From Pedobacter caeni (GTDB lineage: Bacteria > Bacteroidota > Bacteroidia > Sphingobacteriales > Sphingobacteriaceae), in assembly GCF_900129215.1 (NCBI RefSeq), contig NZ_FQUQ01000001.1:1612001-1676000 (forward strand): a DNA stretch of 64,000 bases, read 5' to 3'. The translations under genes and the position numbers were made by a program. Under the pieces are notes generated by a model. The model was not told where the DNA came from. It saw only the letters and a program-made list of their open reading frames with translations, and made no database searches. Below, one piece after another: positions 33,274-40,941 of the stretch; the first letter of the stretch is position 1; each line of letters starts with the position of its first letter.

Positions 33274-36200
33274 ATGAATCTGAGCTCTACTCTCTTTAGA
33301 CGATTACTCCCTGTTCTGATTATTCTCCTGGTGTCTGCTGCTTCCGTCCGGGCACAGGTTTTCGGACAAAACATAGTCAGGTATAAAAATGAGAAATTCA
33401 AAGTCCTGCAAACACCCCATTTTGAGATCTATTATTACCTCAAAAATGAGAAGATGATCAAGAAATTTGCACAGGATGCAGAGACCTGGTATAAAATGCA
33501 CCAGGAAGTATTCAGAGACACCTTCTTAAAGAAAAATCCCATCATTTTATACAACAACCATCCGGATTTCCAGACAACTACCGCATTAAACGGTGAAATC
33601 GGAATCGGTACAGGCGGGGTAACAGAAGCCTTTAAAAACAGGGTGATCATGCCTGTAATGGAGCTGAACAACCAAACCCGACATGTATTGGGCCATGAGC
33701 TTGTGCATGCTTTTCAATACCACCTATTACTGGAAAAGGATTCTATCCCACTGGAGAATGTAGGCCAGACACCATTATGGATGGTGGAAGGGATGGCAGA
33801 GTACCTTTCCATCGGGAAAACAGATGCCTTTACCTCCATGTGGATGAGGGATGCTTTGTTAAACAGGGATATCCCCTCTTTAAAAGACCTGACCAACTCC
33901 AACAAATATTTCCCTTACCGCTACGGACAGGCGTTCTGGACCTTTGTAGGATCAGTTTATGGAGATACCACCATCGTTCCTTTGTTTAAGGCGACCGCGA
34001 AATATGGTTATGAAAACGGATTAAGGTATACTTTCGGATATGACGACCGTACGCTTTCAGGTTTATGGAAAAACGCCATTGAAGCGCATTACCGCCCGAT
34101 GTTAAAATCTGACAGTTCCCAGGTAAAAATCACCGGGACAAAAATTATAGACAATAAGAATGCGGGAAACATGAATGTGGCCCCGGCAATCAGTCCGGAT
34201 GGCAAGTACCTGGCATTTTTATCCGAAAAAGACCTTTTTGGAATTGACCTCTTTCTGGCAGATGCAAAGACGGGAAAGATCATCCGAAAACTCAGCAGTC
34301 AGATTTCCAATTCGCATATTGACGACTTTAACTTCCTGGAATCTGCAGGAACCTGGTCGCCGGACAGTAAGCAGTTTGCATTCAGTATCTTCAGTAAAGG
34401 CAGAAATCAATTGATGATCATTGATGTGGCTTCGGGAAGCGTAAAACTACGTGCCCCAATGGGAGAAGTATTGCAATTTGGGAACTTATCCTGGTCTGCC
34501 AATGGCGATGACATTGCTTTCTCAGGGATGGTAGAAGGTCAGAGTGACATTTTCTCTTATAACCTGAAAACCAAACAGGTTACCCAAATCACCAACGATA
34601 CCTATTCTGATTATGCACCAAATTATGCACCTGATGGAAAGAAGATCGTCTTTTCTTCCGATAGGGCTTCTATGTCTGCAAATAAGAATACAGCCGTTCA
34701 TGCACTCAACCTGACAGTCTATGATATCGAAACCAAAACCCTGACCGACATTCCGGTCTTCCCGGGTGCAAACAATTTGAATGCGCAGTTTTCCGGGGAT
34801 AGCAACAGGATTTTCTTCCTGTCTAACAGGGATGGTTTCAGAAATATGTATGAGTACAACCTTTCCGATAAAAAGGTAAAACAGCTGACCGACTATTTTA
34901 CAGGAATCAGTGGAATCACAGAATTCTCTCCTGCAATGTCAGTTTCCAGAAATGATGATATTGTATATAGCTATTACCGTTCACAACGCTATACGTTATA
35001 CAACTCACCACTTAGCAATTTCAGGTCGAAACCGGTAGATGCAAATGAAGTGAATTTCGATGCGGCAGTCCTCCCTCCTATGGAGAACCTGGGTGTGGAC
35101 ATCGTAAATTCTAATCTGGCTAACTTTGAACGTTTCGAAAAAACAACCACAGACTCCATGAGACTGGTGCCTTACAGACCTAAATTTAAGCTGGATTACC
35201 TGGCGAACAGTGGTGGTGTAGGTGTATCAACGAGTCGCTTTGGAACAGGTTTACAGGGTGGTATTTCTGGTCGTTTCAGTGATATTCTTGGTAGAAATCA
35301 AATCATAGCTAACCTTGCTGTAAATGGAGAGATCTATGATTTCGGGGGCTTGGTAGGATACATTAACCAGTCGAGCAGAATCAACTGGGGTGGTGCGATT
35401 TCCCACTCTCCATATGTAACGGGCTTCCGGGACATTGCTGCTGAACAACTGGATGGACGTGATGGGAAAGTCAATGTATATAACGACCGGACCAATATCA
35501 TCCGTACTTTTGAAGAACAGGCTCAGCTATTTGGTGCCTATCCATTCAACAAAGTACACCGCTTTGAACTGGGAGGAGCTTTCTCCCGATATACCTATCG
35601 CGTAGACCGCTTCAGTAACTATTATCAGGATCTCGGTGGAGGGATTATCGGAGGTTATCTGGGCTCAGATAAAAATAAAATCCCTACAGATCAGGCTTCC
35701 AGAGAGCTGGGCATCTCCCTGAATTCATTTACTATTTTGCAGGCGAATGCCTCTTTTGTGGGAGACAATACCATTATGGGAATGACTTCTCCTCTGGAGG
35801 GATTCAGATACCGGGTAGGTGCAGAACAATATTTCGGAGATTATAAATTTTATGCCTTATCCCTGGATGCCAGAAAATATGTACGTCTGAAGCCTTTTAC
35901 CATTGCCGCAAGAACCTTTAACTACTTTAGAATTGGAGAAGATGGAAAAAGACTTTATCCATTATTTATAGGATATCCTTATTTCATCAGAGGTTATGAG
36001 GCCAATTCATTCTACAAAAGCCGCAACTCTACCAGCGGAGATTTCGACATCAACCAATTATCAGGAAATAAAATTGCGGTCTTCAACTTCGAAGTACGCC
36101 TGCCACTTACAGGACCTAAAAAGTTAGCACAGATTCCTTCAAAATTCCTGTTCACTGACCTGAACTTTTTCTTTGATGCAGGTTTAGCCTGGAATCAAGG

Positions 36201-36462
36201 CAATAAGGTGGTATTCAAGGATCAACCTACATACACCACTCAACCTGCCAGAGATGCACAAGGAAACATCAGACTGGATGCTGCTGGTCAGCCCATCATG
36301 ACTCAAGTTACCAATGAGCGCGTACCTGCCATCAGTTTTGGTGTATCCTTAAGGGTGAATGTATTTGGTTATTTTGTATTAGAACCTTATTACGCGTTTC
36401 CACTACAACGTAAAGACGTTAAAGCCGGTGTATTTGGGTTAACCTTTGCCCCAGGCTGGTAA
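33274..36462 (+). CDS. Secreted metallopeptidase MA / TolB-propeller / outer-membrane barrel protein
   Basis: 1062 aa. Signal peptide (LLVSAASVRAQ). Residues ~30-270 form a gluzincin-type peptidase domain with H141-E-L-V-H145 and Glu172 in WMVEGMAEYLS. A WD40-like/TolB beta-propeller follows at ~290-580 (ISPDGKYLAFLSEKD, YAPDGKKIVFSSDRAS). The C-terminal ~400 residues look like an outer-membrane barrel of the Omp85/surface-antigen type (YPYFIRGYEANSF, FNFEVRLPL, FFFDAGLAWN). Thus peptidase, propeller and barrel are on one chain, presumably with the first two on one side of the outer membrane. Substrate unknown. Monocistronic, ending at a strong terminator. Confidence 0.8.
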   Translation: MNLSSTLFRRLLPVLIILLVSAASVRAQVFGQNIVRYKNEKFKVLQTPHFEIYYYLKNEKMIKKFAQDAETWYKMHQEVFRDTFLKKNPIILYNNHPDFQTTTALNGEIGIGTGGVTEAFKNRVIMPVMELNNQTRHVLGHELVHAFQYHLLLEKDSIPLENVGQTPLWMVEGMAEYLSIGKTDAFTSMWMRDALLNRDIPSLKDLTNSNKYFPYRYGQAFWTFVGSVYGDTTIVPLFKATAKYGYENGLRYTFGYDDRTLSGLWKNAIEAHYRPMLKSDSSQVKITGTKIIDNKNAGNMNVAPAISPDGKYLAFLSEKDLFGIDLFLADAKTGKIIRKLSSQISNSHIDDFNFLESAGTWSPDSKQFAFSIFSKGRNQLMIIDVASGSVKLRAPMGEVLQFGNLSWSANGDDIAFSGMVEGQSDIFSYNLKTKQVTQITNDTYSDYAPNYAPDGKKIVFSSDRASMSANKNTAVHALNLTVYDIETKTLTDIPVFPGANNLNAQFSGDSNRIFFLSNRDGFRNMYEYNLSDKKVKQLTDYFTGISGITEFSPAMSVSRNDDIVYSYYRSQRYTLYNSPLSNFRSKPVDANEVNFDAAVLPPMENLGVDIVNSNLANFERFEKTTTDSMRLVPYRPKFKLDYLANSGGVGVSTSRFGTGLQGGISGRFSDILGRNQIIANLAVNGEIYDFGGLVGYINQSSRINWGGAISHSPYVTGFRDIAAEQLDGRDGKVNVYNDRTNIIRTFEEQAQLFGAYPFNKVHRFELGGAFSRYTYRVDRFSNYYQDLGGGIIGGYLGSDKNKIPTDQASRELGISLNSFTILQANASFVGDNTIMGMTSPLEGFRYRVGAEQYFGDYKFYALSLDARKYVRLKPFTIAARTFNYFRIGEDGKRLYPLFIGYPYFIRGYEANSFYKSRNSTSGDFDINQLSGNKIAVFNFEVRLPLTGPKKLAQIPSKFLFTDLNFFFDAGLAWNQGNKVVFKDQPTYTTQPARDAQGNIRLDAAGQPIMTQVTNERVPAISFGVSLRVNVFGYFVLEPYYAFPLQRKDVKAGVFGLTFAPGW

Positions 36463-36467
36463 AATCA

Positions 36468-36513
36468 TTTGAACGGAACACCCCGGCAAACGGTTGGGGT
36501 GTCCCGGTTCAAA
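36468..36513. terminator. Strong bidirectional terminator hairpin
   Basis: TTTGAACGGAACACCCC (36468-36484) pairs over nearly its full length with GGGGTGTCCCGGTTCAAA (36496-36513). It separates the convergent 33274 and GIY-YIG genes and can serve both. Confidence 0.8.
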
Positions 36514-36515
36514 AT

Positions 36516-36863
36516 CTATGATAGAATAAAGGGAAGATTCACCTGGTTCATCATCTTCTTACTGCTGATGATGTGTTCAAAGTCCAATCCGATCGTCAGA
36601 TCAATCCAATCCGGATTACAAGCCCTTACCATCCGCTCTTTCTGCATTCTGGTAAACCTGCTGATTACTTTAAACCTGCTCAATGCCTGAGCTTCAGTTT
36701 TAAACTCTTCGAAATAAACCAATCTCGTCAGCTGCTCGCCGCAATCAAAAAATAAACTAGGCATCTGCTTATAAAAATCAAGCGTCTTAATTAAATCAGA
36801 ACTCATTCCAACATGTAAACTCTTGCGGTTTCTATCAGTTACGATATATACAAATTTCTTCAT
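36516..36863 (-). CDS. GIY-YIG domain protein with degenerate active site
   Basis: 115 aa. The GIY-YIG fold is recognisable from FVYIV (4-8), LHVGM (16-20), LVYFEEFKTEAQALSRFK (48-65) and ACNPDW (81-86). Active nucleases carry YxG in the second motif, an Arg after the DL pair and a Glu in the helix AxxREK. Here they read HVG, IKT (25-27) and RFK (63-65), so the catalytic Arg and Glu appear to be lost. It may bind DNA without cutting, or use other residues. It is divergent from a LexA-like repressor, and the shared 134-bp spacer holds three operators, so its expression is probably repressor-controlled. Confidence 0.8.
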   Translation of the reverse strand: MKKFVYIVTDRNRKSLHVGMSSDLIKTLDFYKQMPSLFFDCGEQLTRLVYFEEFKTEAQALSRFKVISRFTRMQKERMVRACNPDWIDLTIGLDFEHIISSKKMMNQVNLPFILS

Positions 36864-36885
36864 GACTAAAGGATTAAATGATATA

Positions 36886-36968
36886 AACTAATTTAGTTAG
36901 TACAGCTATTTGGTATTCGAATAAATATTACTAACTTTATTGGTACAATAATACTAACAATATTAGTA
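36886..36968. promoter_or_regulatory. Three-site operator array between divergent genes
   Basis: Three sites of identical geometry, 6-N5-6: AACTAA-N5-TTAGTA (36886-36902), TACTAA-N5-TTGGTA (36929-36945) and TACTAA-N5-TTAGTA (36952-36968, perfect inverted repeat). Start-to-start spacing is 43 and 23 bp, about four and two helical turns, so all face one side of DNA. They are placed to bind dimers of the HTH-S24 repressor encoded at 36998 and control both genes. Confidence 0.8.
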
Positions 36969-36997
36969 AAAACAAATAAATATTAAACTTTTATTTT

Positions 36998-37774
36998 ATG
37001 TCAAATATATCCTCCAACCTGAAGTACCTTAGAAAGAAAAAAAGCCACACACAGCAGCAATTCGCTGATGCTATGGGCATTAAGAGATCGCTCATTGGAG
37101 CGTACGAAGAAGACCGGGCGGAACCTAAATATGATTTGCTAAAAAAAATAGCAGAGTATTTTGACCTGACCATAGACGAGTTTATTAACGAAAACATCAA
37201 TGATAACTGGAAACCGAAGCCAAAAAGCCAGGGTTCAAACCTGAGAATTCTCAGCATCTCCGTAGATAAGGACGATAAAGAGAACATAGAAATGGTCCCG
37301 GTGAAAGCAAGTGCAGGTTACCTGAACGGATTCTCAGATCCGGAATACATCAAGGACCTTCCTAAATTTCAACTCCCCCTCCCTTTCTTAAAACAAGGAA
37401 CATTCAGGGCTTTTGAAATCTTAGGGGATTCGATGTTGCCCATCCAGTCGGGAAGTATCATCCTTGCAGAATACCTGGACAACTGGAATGATGTAAAAGC
37501 CGGAGAAACGTATATCATCATCAGCAAAAATGAAGGTGTAGTTTATAAAAGAGCAGGAAATCGCTTTAAAGAAAACAAAGAACTGAAACTGATCTCAGAC
37601 AACAAGATCTATGATCCTTATACCATTGCTTCAGATGAAATTCTGGAAATATGGAAAGCCAAGGCCTTCATTTCTTCTACGCTTCCTGATCCTACACCAG
37701 AACCTACAATTGAAACACTGAGCAGCATGATGGCACAAATGCAGAAATCAATTTCACAGCTCAACAAAAACTAA
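36998..37774 (+). CDS. LexA-like self-cleaving HTH repressor (XRE + S24)
   Basis: 258 aa. An XRE-type HTH is at ~5-62 (LRKKKSHTQQQFADAMGIKR, SLIGAYEEDRAEPKYD). The S24/LexA peptidase domain follows, with a possible Ala106-Gly107 cleavage site (VKASAGYLNGF), Ser145 in GDSMLPI and Lys184 in VVYKRAG. Ser and Lys are 39 apart, close to the 37 in LexA. Proteins of this kind inactivate themselves when stimulated, often by RecA filaments after DNA damage. A short helical tail (SSMMAQMQKSISQLNK) may aid dimerisation. It very likely represses itself and the divergent GIY-YIG gene through the three upstream operators. No phage genes are nearby, so this is not an obvious prophage repressor. Confidence 0.88.
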   Translation: MSNISSNLKYLRKKKSHTQQQFADAMGIKRSLIGAYEEDRAEPKYDLLKKIAEYFDLTIDEFINENINDNWKPKPKSQGSNLRILSISVDKDDKENIEMVPVKASAGYLNGFSDPEYIKDLPKFQLPLPFLKQGTFRAFEILGDSMLPIQSGSIILAEYLDNWNDVKAGETYIIISKNEGVVYKRAGNRFKENKELKLISDNKIYDPYTIASDEILEIWKAKAFISSTLPDPTPEPTIETLSSMMAQMQKSISQLNKN

Positions 37775-37825
37775 ATAATAGTCAATGCTCAACCGTTCAG
37801 GAACGGTCATTTGTCATAAAATCAA

Positions 37826-37863
37826 AATAAAGAAAGCAGGTTCCTCCTGCTTTCTTTATTTTT
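37826..37863 (+). terminator. Intrinsic terminator between the repressor gene and bioF
   Basis: A perfect 15-bp stem (37826-37840 with 37846-37860) and a 5-nt loop, followed by further T. It ends only 7 bp before the bioF ATG and overlaps a TATTTTTG box. Confidence 0.85.
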
Positions 37864-37864
37864 G
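37857..37864 (+). promoter_or_regulatory. Candidate -7 box for bioF-bioD
   Basis: TATTTTTG fits TAnnTTTG and lies 6 bp before the bioF ATG, overlapping the end of the terminator stem. If used, the transcript would be nearly leaderless. No -33 box is obvious. Confidence 0.3.
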
Positions 37865-37870
37865 GACCAT

Positions 37871-39022
37871 ATGAACAAAACCGGGCAGTTTATACAAGAC
37901 AGGTTACAAGCCAGAGCAGACAACGGATCGTTAAGGAAACTATCCAGACTCCATCTGCCTGTCGACTTTTGCTCTAACGATTATCTGGGTTTCTCCAGAT
38001 CAGTGATATTGAAAGATCGGATCGAAACCCTGCTCCTGCAAATCCCAGACCTGCGCAGCGGATCCGGTGGTTCCAGGTTACTGAGTGGCAACCATGCCTT
38101 TACAGAAGAAACCGAATCGCTCATCGCTCAATTTCACCAGGCAGAAAGCGGATTGATCTTCAATTCCGGTTACGATGCCAATATTGGCCTGATCTCCAGT
38201 TTAGCGCAGCGTACAGACACGATCATCTCTGATGAGCTCATTCATGCAAGCCTCATAGACGGAGCCCGTCTGAGCCATGCCAGCAGGTATACCTTTAAAC
38301 ACAATGACCTTGATGCCCTGGAAGCAAAACTGAAACTGGCCACCGGAAATATTTATGTGCTGGTAGAAAGTGTGTATTCCATGGATGGCGACCTCGCCCC
38401 TTTAACAGAAATCAATGCCTGCTGCAAAAGATATGGTGCAAACCTCATTGTAGATGAGGCACATGCCCTGGGAATTTTTGGAAGCCATGGCACAGGAAGG
38501 GTTCAGGAACTTGGCCTGGAAAAAGAGGTATTTGCAAGGGTGGTCACCTTTGGCAAAGCTTTAGGTTGTCATGGGGCCATTGTACTGGGAAGCCCATCTC
38601 TCCGTCAATACCTCATTAATTTTGCAAGGTCTTTCATCTATACCACCGCTGCCCCCCTTCATGCCATTGCCAGTGTCCATGCCGCCTATCAGTTACTTGC
38701 AGAAAGGGATTATACCCCAATCATTACGGAAAGAATTGAGGAATACAGCAGTCGGATTGAAATGGCAGGAATCCCCGGCAAATCGGGCAAAAGCAACATT
38801 TCAGGTAAAAGCAGCATTCAAACCATTCTTTACCATAGCAGTGAAAAAGCAAAATTTGCAGCAGAAAGCCTGCAGCAACAAGGACTCGATGTCCGGGCCA
38901 TCTTAAGCCCCACCGTCCCGAAAGGAAGCGAGCGGCTAAGAATATGTTTGCATACCTATAATAATAACGAAGAAATTCAAACACTGATCAGTCAGCTGGT
39001 CTTATTAAAACAACATGAGTAA
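37871..39022 (+). CDS. bioF: 8-amino-7-oxononanoate synthase
   Basis: 383 aa from ATG 37871; a TTG three codons earlier lies in the terminator tail and is unlikely. A PLP alpha-oxoamine synthase: SNDYLGFS-type motif (CSNDYLGFSRS, here FCSNDYLGF), SGGSRLLSGNHAF, VDEAHALGIFGSHGTG and the PLP lysine in VTFGKALGCHG. It joins pimeloyl thioester and alanine to make 8-amino-7-oxononanoate in biotin synthesis. A Gly-Lys-Ser-rich segment (IPGKSGKSNISGKSS, ~302-316) looks like a small inserted repeat. bioD overlaps by 8 bp; bioA and bioB are not in the window. Related serine palmitoyltransferase-like enzymes are the main alternative, but bioD linkage favours BioF. Confidence 0.9.
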   Translation: MNKTGQFIQDRLQARADNGSLRKLSRLHLPVDFCSNDYLGFSRSVILKDRIETLLLQIPDLRSGSGGSRLLSGNHAFTEETESLIAQFHQAESGLIFNSGYDANIGLISSLAQRTDTIISDELIHASLIDGARLSHASRYTFKHNDLDALEAKLKLATGNIYVLVESVYSMDGDLAPLTEINACCKRYGANLIVDEAHALGIFGSHGTGRVQELGLEKEVFARVVTFGKALGCHGAIVLGSPSLRQYLINFARSFIYTTAAPLHAIASVHAAYQLLAERDYTPIITERIEEYSSRIEMAGIPGKSGKSNISGKSSIQTILYHSSEKAKFAAESLQQQGLDVRAILSPTVPKGSERLRICLHTYNNNEEIQTLISQLVLLKQHE

Positions 39023-39626
39023 AACTTATTTCATTACCGGAATCGGAACAGGTATCGGAAAAACCATAGTCAGTGCCATCCTGACGGAAAAACTACAGGC
39101 AGATTACTGGAAACCCATCCAGTCCGGTGACCTGGATCATAGCGACAGCTTATCTATCGCCGCGTTAATCAGTAATCAAAAAACAACCATCCATCCGGAA
39201 CAGTTCAAACTCACCCAGCCCCTTTCCCCGCATTTATCGGCAAGGATAGATGGCATTCAGATCACAGCTGCAGCCATAACAGCTCCCGCGACCAGCAACA
39301 ACCTCGTGATAGAAGGCGCAGGTGGCTTAATGGTCCCCATCAATGAACAGGAACTGATCCTTGACCTTATTAAAAGCTTAAATGCAAAAGTGATTGTTGT
39401 TTCACAAAACTATCTGGGCAGCATCAACCATACCCTCCTCACCCTGGAAGTATTGAAATTAAACAAAGTTGAAGTAGAAGGGCTCATTTTCAATGGTCCT
39501 GCCAATGAGGAATCTGAGCGTTACATCAGTACCTATTCCGGCATCCCTATTCTGGGAAGAATTCCTCAGCTGGAAAACCTGGATCAGGAAAGTGTGTTAA
39601 AAGCGGGAGAACACATCGCTTTCTAA
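39015..39626 (+). CDS. bioD: Dethiobiotin synthase
   Basis: 203 aa. An ATP-dependent carboligase with P-loop GIGTGIGKT (10-18), the KPIQSGD substrate motif and VIEGAGGLMVPI. It closes the ureido ring of dethiobiotin from DAPA, CO2 and ATP. The ATG lies inside the end of bioF (ATGAGTAA overlap), implying translational coupling. Ends at a terminator. Confidence 0.93.
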   Translation: MSKTYFITGIGTGIGKTIVSAILTEKLQADYWKPIQSGDLDHSDSLSIAALISNQKTTIHPEQFKLTQPLSPHLSARIDGIQITAAAITAPATSNNLVIEGAGGLMVPINEQELILDLIKSLNAKVIVVSQNYLGSINHTLLTLEVLKLNKVEVEGLIFNGPANEESERYISTYSGIPILGRIPQLENLDQESVLKAGEHIAF

Positions 39627-39661
39627 CAAAAAGACATCTATAAAAATAAAATACCGTGCAT

Positions 39662-39688
39662 AAAAAAGGGAGCTAATTGCTCCCTTTT
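39662..39688. terminator. Bidirectional terminator between bioD and rplT
   Basis: AAAAAAGGGAGC pairs with GCTCCCTTTT around a TAATT loop, with A- and T-runs on both sides. Confidence 0.9.
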
Positions 39689-39712
39689 CCTTTATTAAAA
39701 TGACCTTACGAT

Positions 39713-40057
39713 CTATTTTACTGCATCAATAACAGCTTTGAAAGCTTCAGGATGGTTCATTGCTAAATCAGCTAAAACCTTACGGTTAAGACCGATGTTT
39801 TTAGTAGCTAATTTACCGATCAGTTGAGAGTAAGAAATACCATGTTGACGTGCTCCAGCGTTGATACGTTGAATCCATAATCCACGGAATTCTCTTTTCT
39901 TAACTTTACGGTCACGGTATGCATATTGCAAACCTTTTTCTACCGTATTTTTAGCAATGGTGAAAACCTTACTTCTTGATCCCCAATAGCCTTTGGCCAT
40001 ATTAAGGACTTTTTTCCTTCTTCTTCTCGAAGCTACTGCGTTTACCGAACGTGGCAT
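39713..40057 (-). CDS. rplT: 50S ribosomal protein L20
   Basis: 114 aa, full length. Typical motifs: [56 protein letters not shown]. It binds 23S rRNA during early 50S assembly. Last gene of the thrS-infC-rpmI-rplT operon. In other bacteria L20 can repress rpmI-rplT translation; no such leader was evident in the 74-bp spacer. Confidence 0.98.
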   Translation of the reverse strand: MPRSVNAVASRRRRKKVLNMAKGYWGSRSKVFTIAKNTVEKGLQYAYRDRKVKKREFRGLWIQRINAGARQHGISYSQLIGKLATKNIGLNRKVLADLAMNHPEAFKAVIDAVK

Positions 40058-40131
40058 AGTGTGTTGTTTTTTGATAAACGGTGTTGCGTATTACAGCAAA
40101 CTTACTACCGGGTACCTGGTTAAAAATTTAA

Positions 40132-40332
40132 TTATTTACCGATGGCAAGCATACGCTTAACGTTGCCCATATCAGCTGCGGACACCATTGAAGTGTGACC
40201 CAAATTACGCTTACGTTTAGTCGACATCTTGGTTAAGATGTGGCTTTTGTAGGCATTCTTCCTTGCGATTTTACCTGTTCCAGTAAGCGAAAAACGCTTT
40301 TTAGCACTGGAATTGGTTTTCATTTTTGGCAT
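40132..40332 (-). CDS. rpmI: 50S ribosomal protein L35
   Basis: 66 aa, full length: [20 protein letters not shown], with the conserved [12 protein letters not shown] segment. Small basic 50S protein, second to last in the thrS operon, 26 bp after infC. Confidence 0.98.
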   Translation of the reverse strand: MPKMKTNSSAKKRFSLTGTGKIARKNAYKSHILTKMSTKRKRNLGHTSMVSAADMGNVKRMLAIGK

Positions 40333-40358
40333 AACCTGTGTTTATTTATGTAATTTAT

Positions 40359-40928
40359 TTATTTTTTAGCAACTTTTGGAGCCAGCGTTAAAAACATACG
40401 CTTGCCCTCTAACTTAGGTAATAACTCCACTTTACCGATATCTTCAAGCGCCTGTGCAAATTTCAGTAAGAGAATCTCTCCCTGCTCTTTGTAAACAATT
40501 GCTCTACCTTTAAAGTGTACGTAAGCCCTAACCTTCTCCCCGTTCTCCAGGAAGCTAACCGCGTGTTTCAGCTTGAACTGAAAATCGTGATCGTTGGTAT
40601 TAGGACCGAAACGGATCTCCTTAATTACGGTCTGTTTTGCGTTTGCTTTAATCTCTTTCTGCTTTTTCTTCTGCTCGTAAACAAACTTACTGTAATCAAT
40701 GATCCTACATACCGGAGGCACTGCATTTGGAGAGATCTCAACCAGATCCAATTCCAATTCGTCGGCAAGGGCTAAAGCTTTTGCCAAAGGATAGATCCCC
40801 GGTTCAACATTATCTCCAGCTAATCTAACCTCCTGAGCTCTGATAAACTGATTAATATTATGTTCTGCTTCTTTTTTCTTAAAAGGAGGACGTGGTCCCC
40901 TGTTAAATCCTGGTCTGCCTAATGCCAA
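40359..40928 (-). CDS. infC: Translation initiation factor IF-3 (non-AUG start)
   Basis: 189 aa. N-domain ([40 protein letters not shown]) and C-domain ([32 protein letters not shown]). IF-3 controls start-codon fidelity and 30S recycling. No ATG is available: a TAG lies four codons before the assigned TTG (40928), and the only codons before the conserved part are TAT, ATA, AAT and TTG, with no internal Met until late in the C-domain. TTG (or ATA two codons earlier) must start translation. In E. coli the AUU start of infC allows self-repression by IF-3, so the same feedback is likely here. Starts 13 bp after thrS. Confidence 0.96.
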   Translation of the reverse strand: MALGRPGFNRGPRPPFKKKEAEHNINQFIRAQEVRLAGDNVEPGIYPLAKALALADELELDLVEISPNAVPPVCRIIDYSKFVYEQKKKQKEIKANAKQTVIKEIRFGPNTNDHDFQFKLKHAVSFLENGEKVRAYVHFKGRAIVYKEQGEILLLKFAQALEDIGKVELLPKLEGKRMFLTLAPKVAKK

Positions 40929-40941
40929 ATTTATATACTAT

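Noticed and set aside
36998..37774. Prophage repressor and prophage
   Set aside because: No integrase, structural or lysis genes flank it; neighbours are ordinary chromosomal genes.
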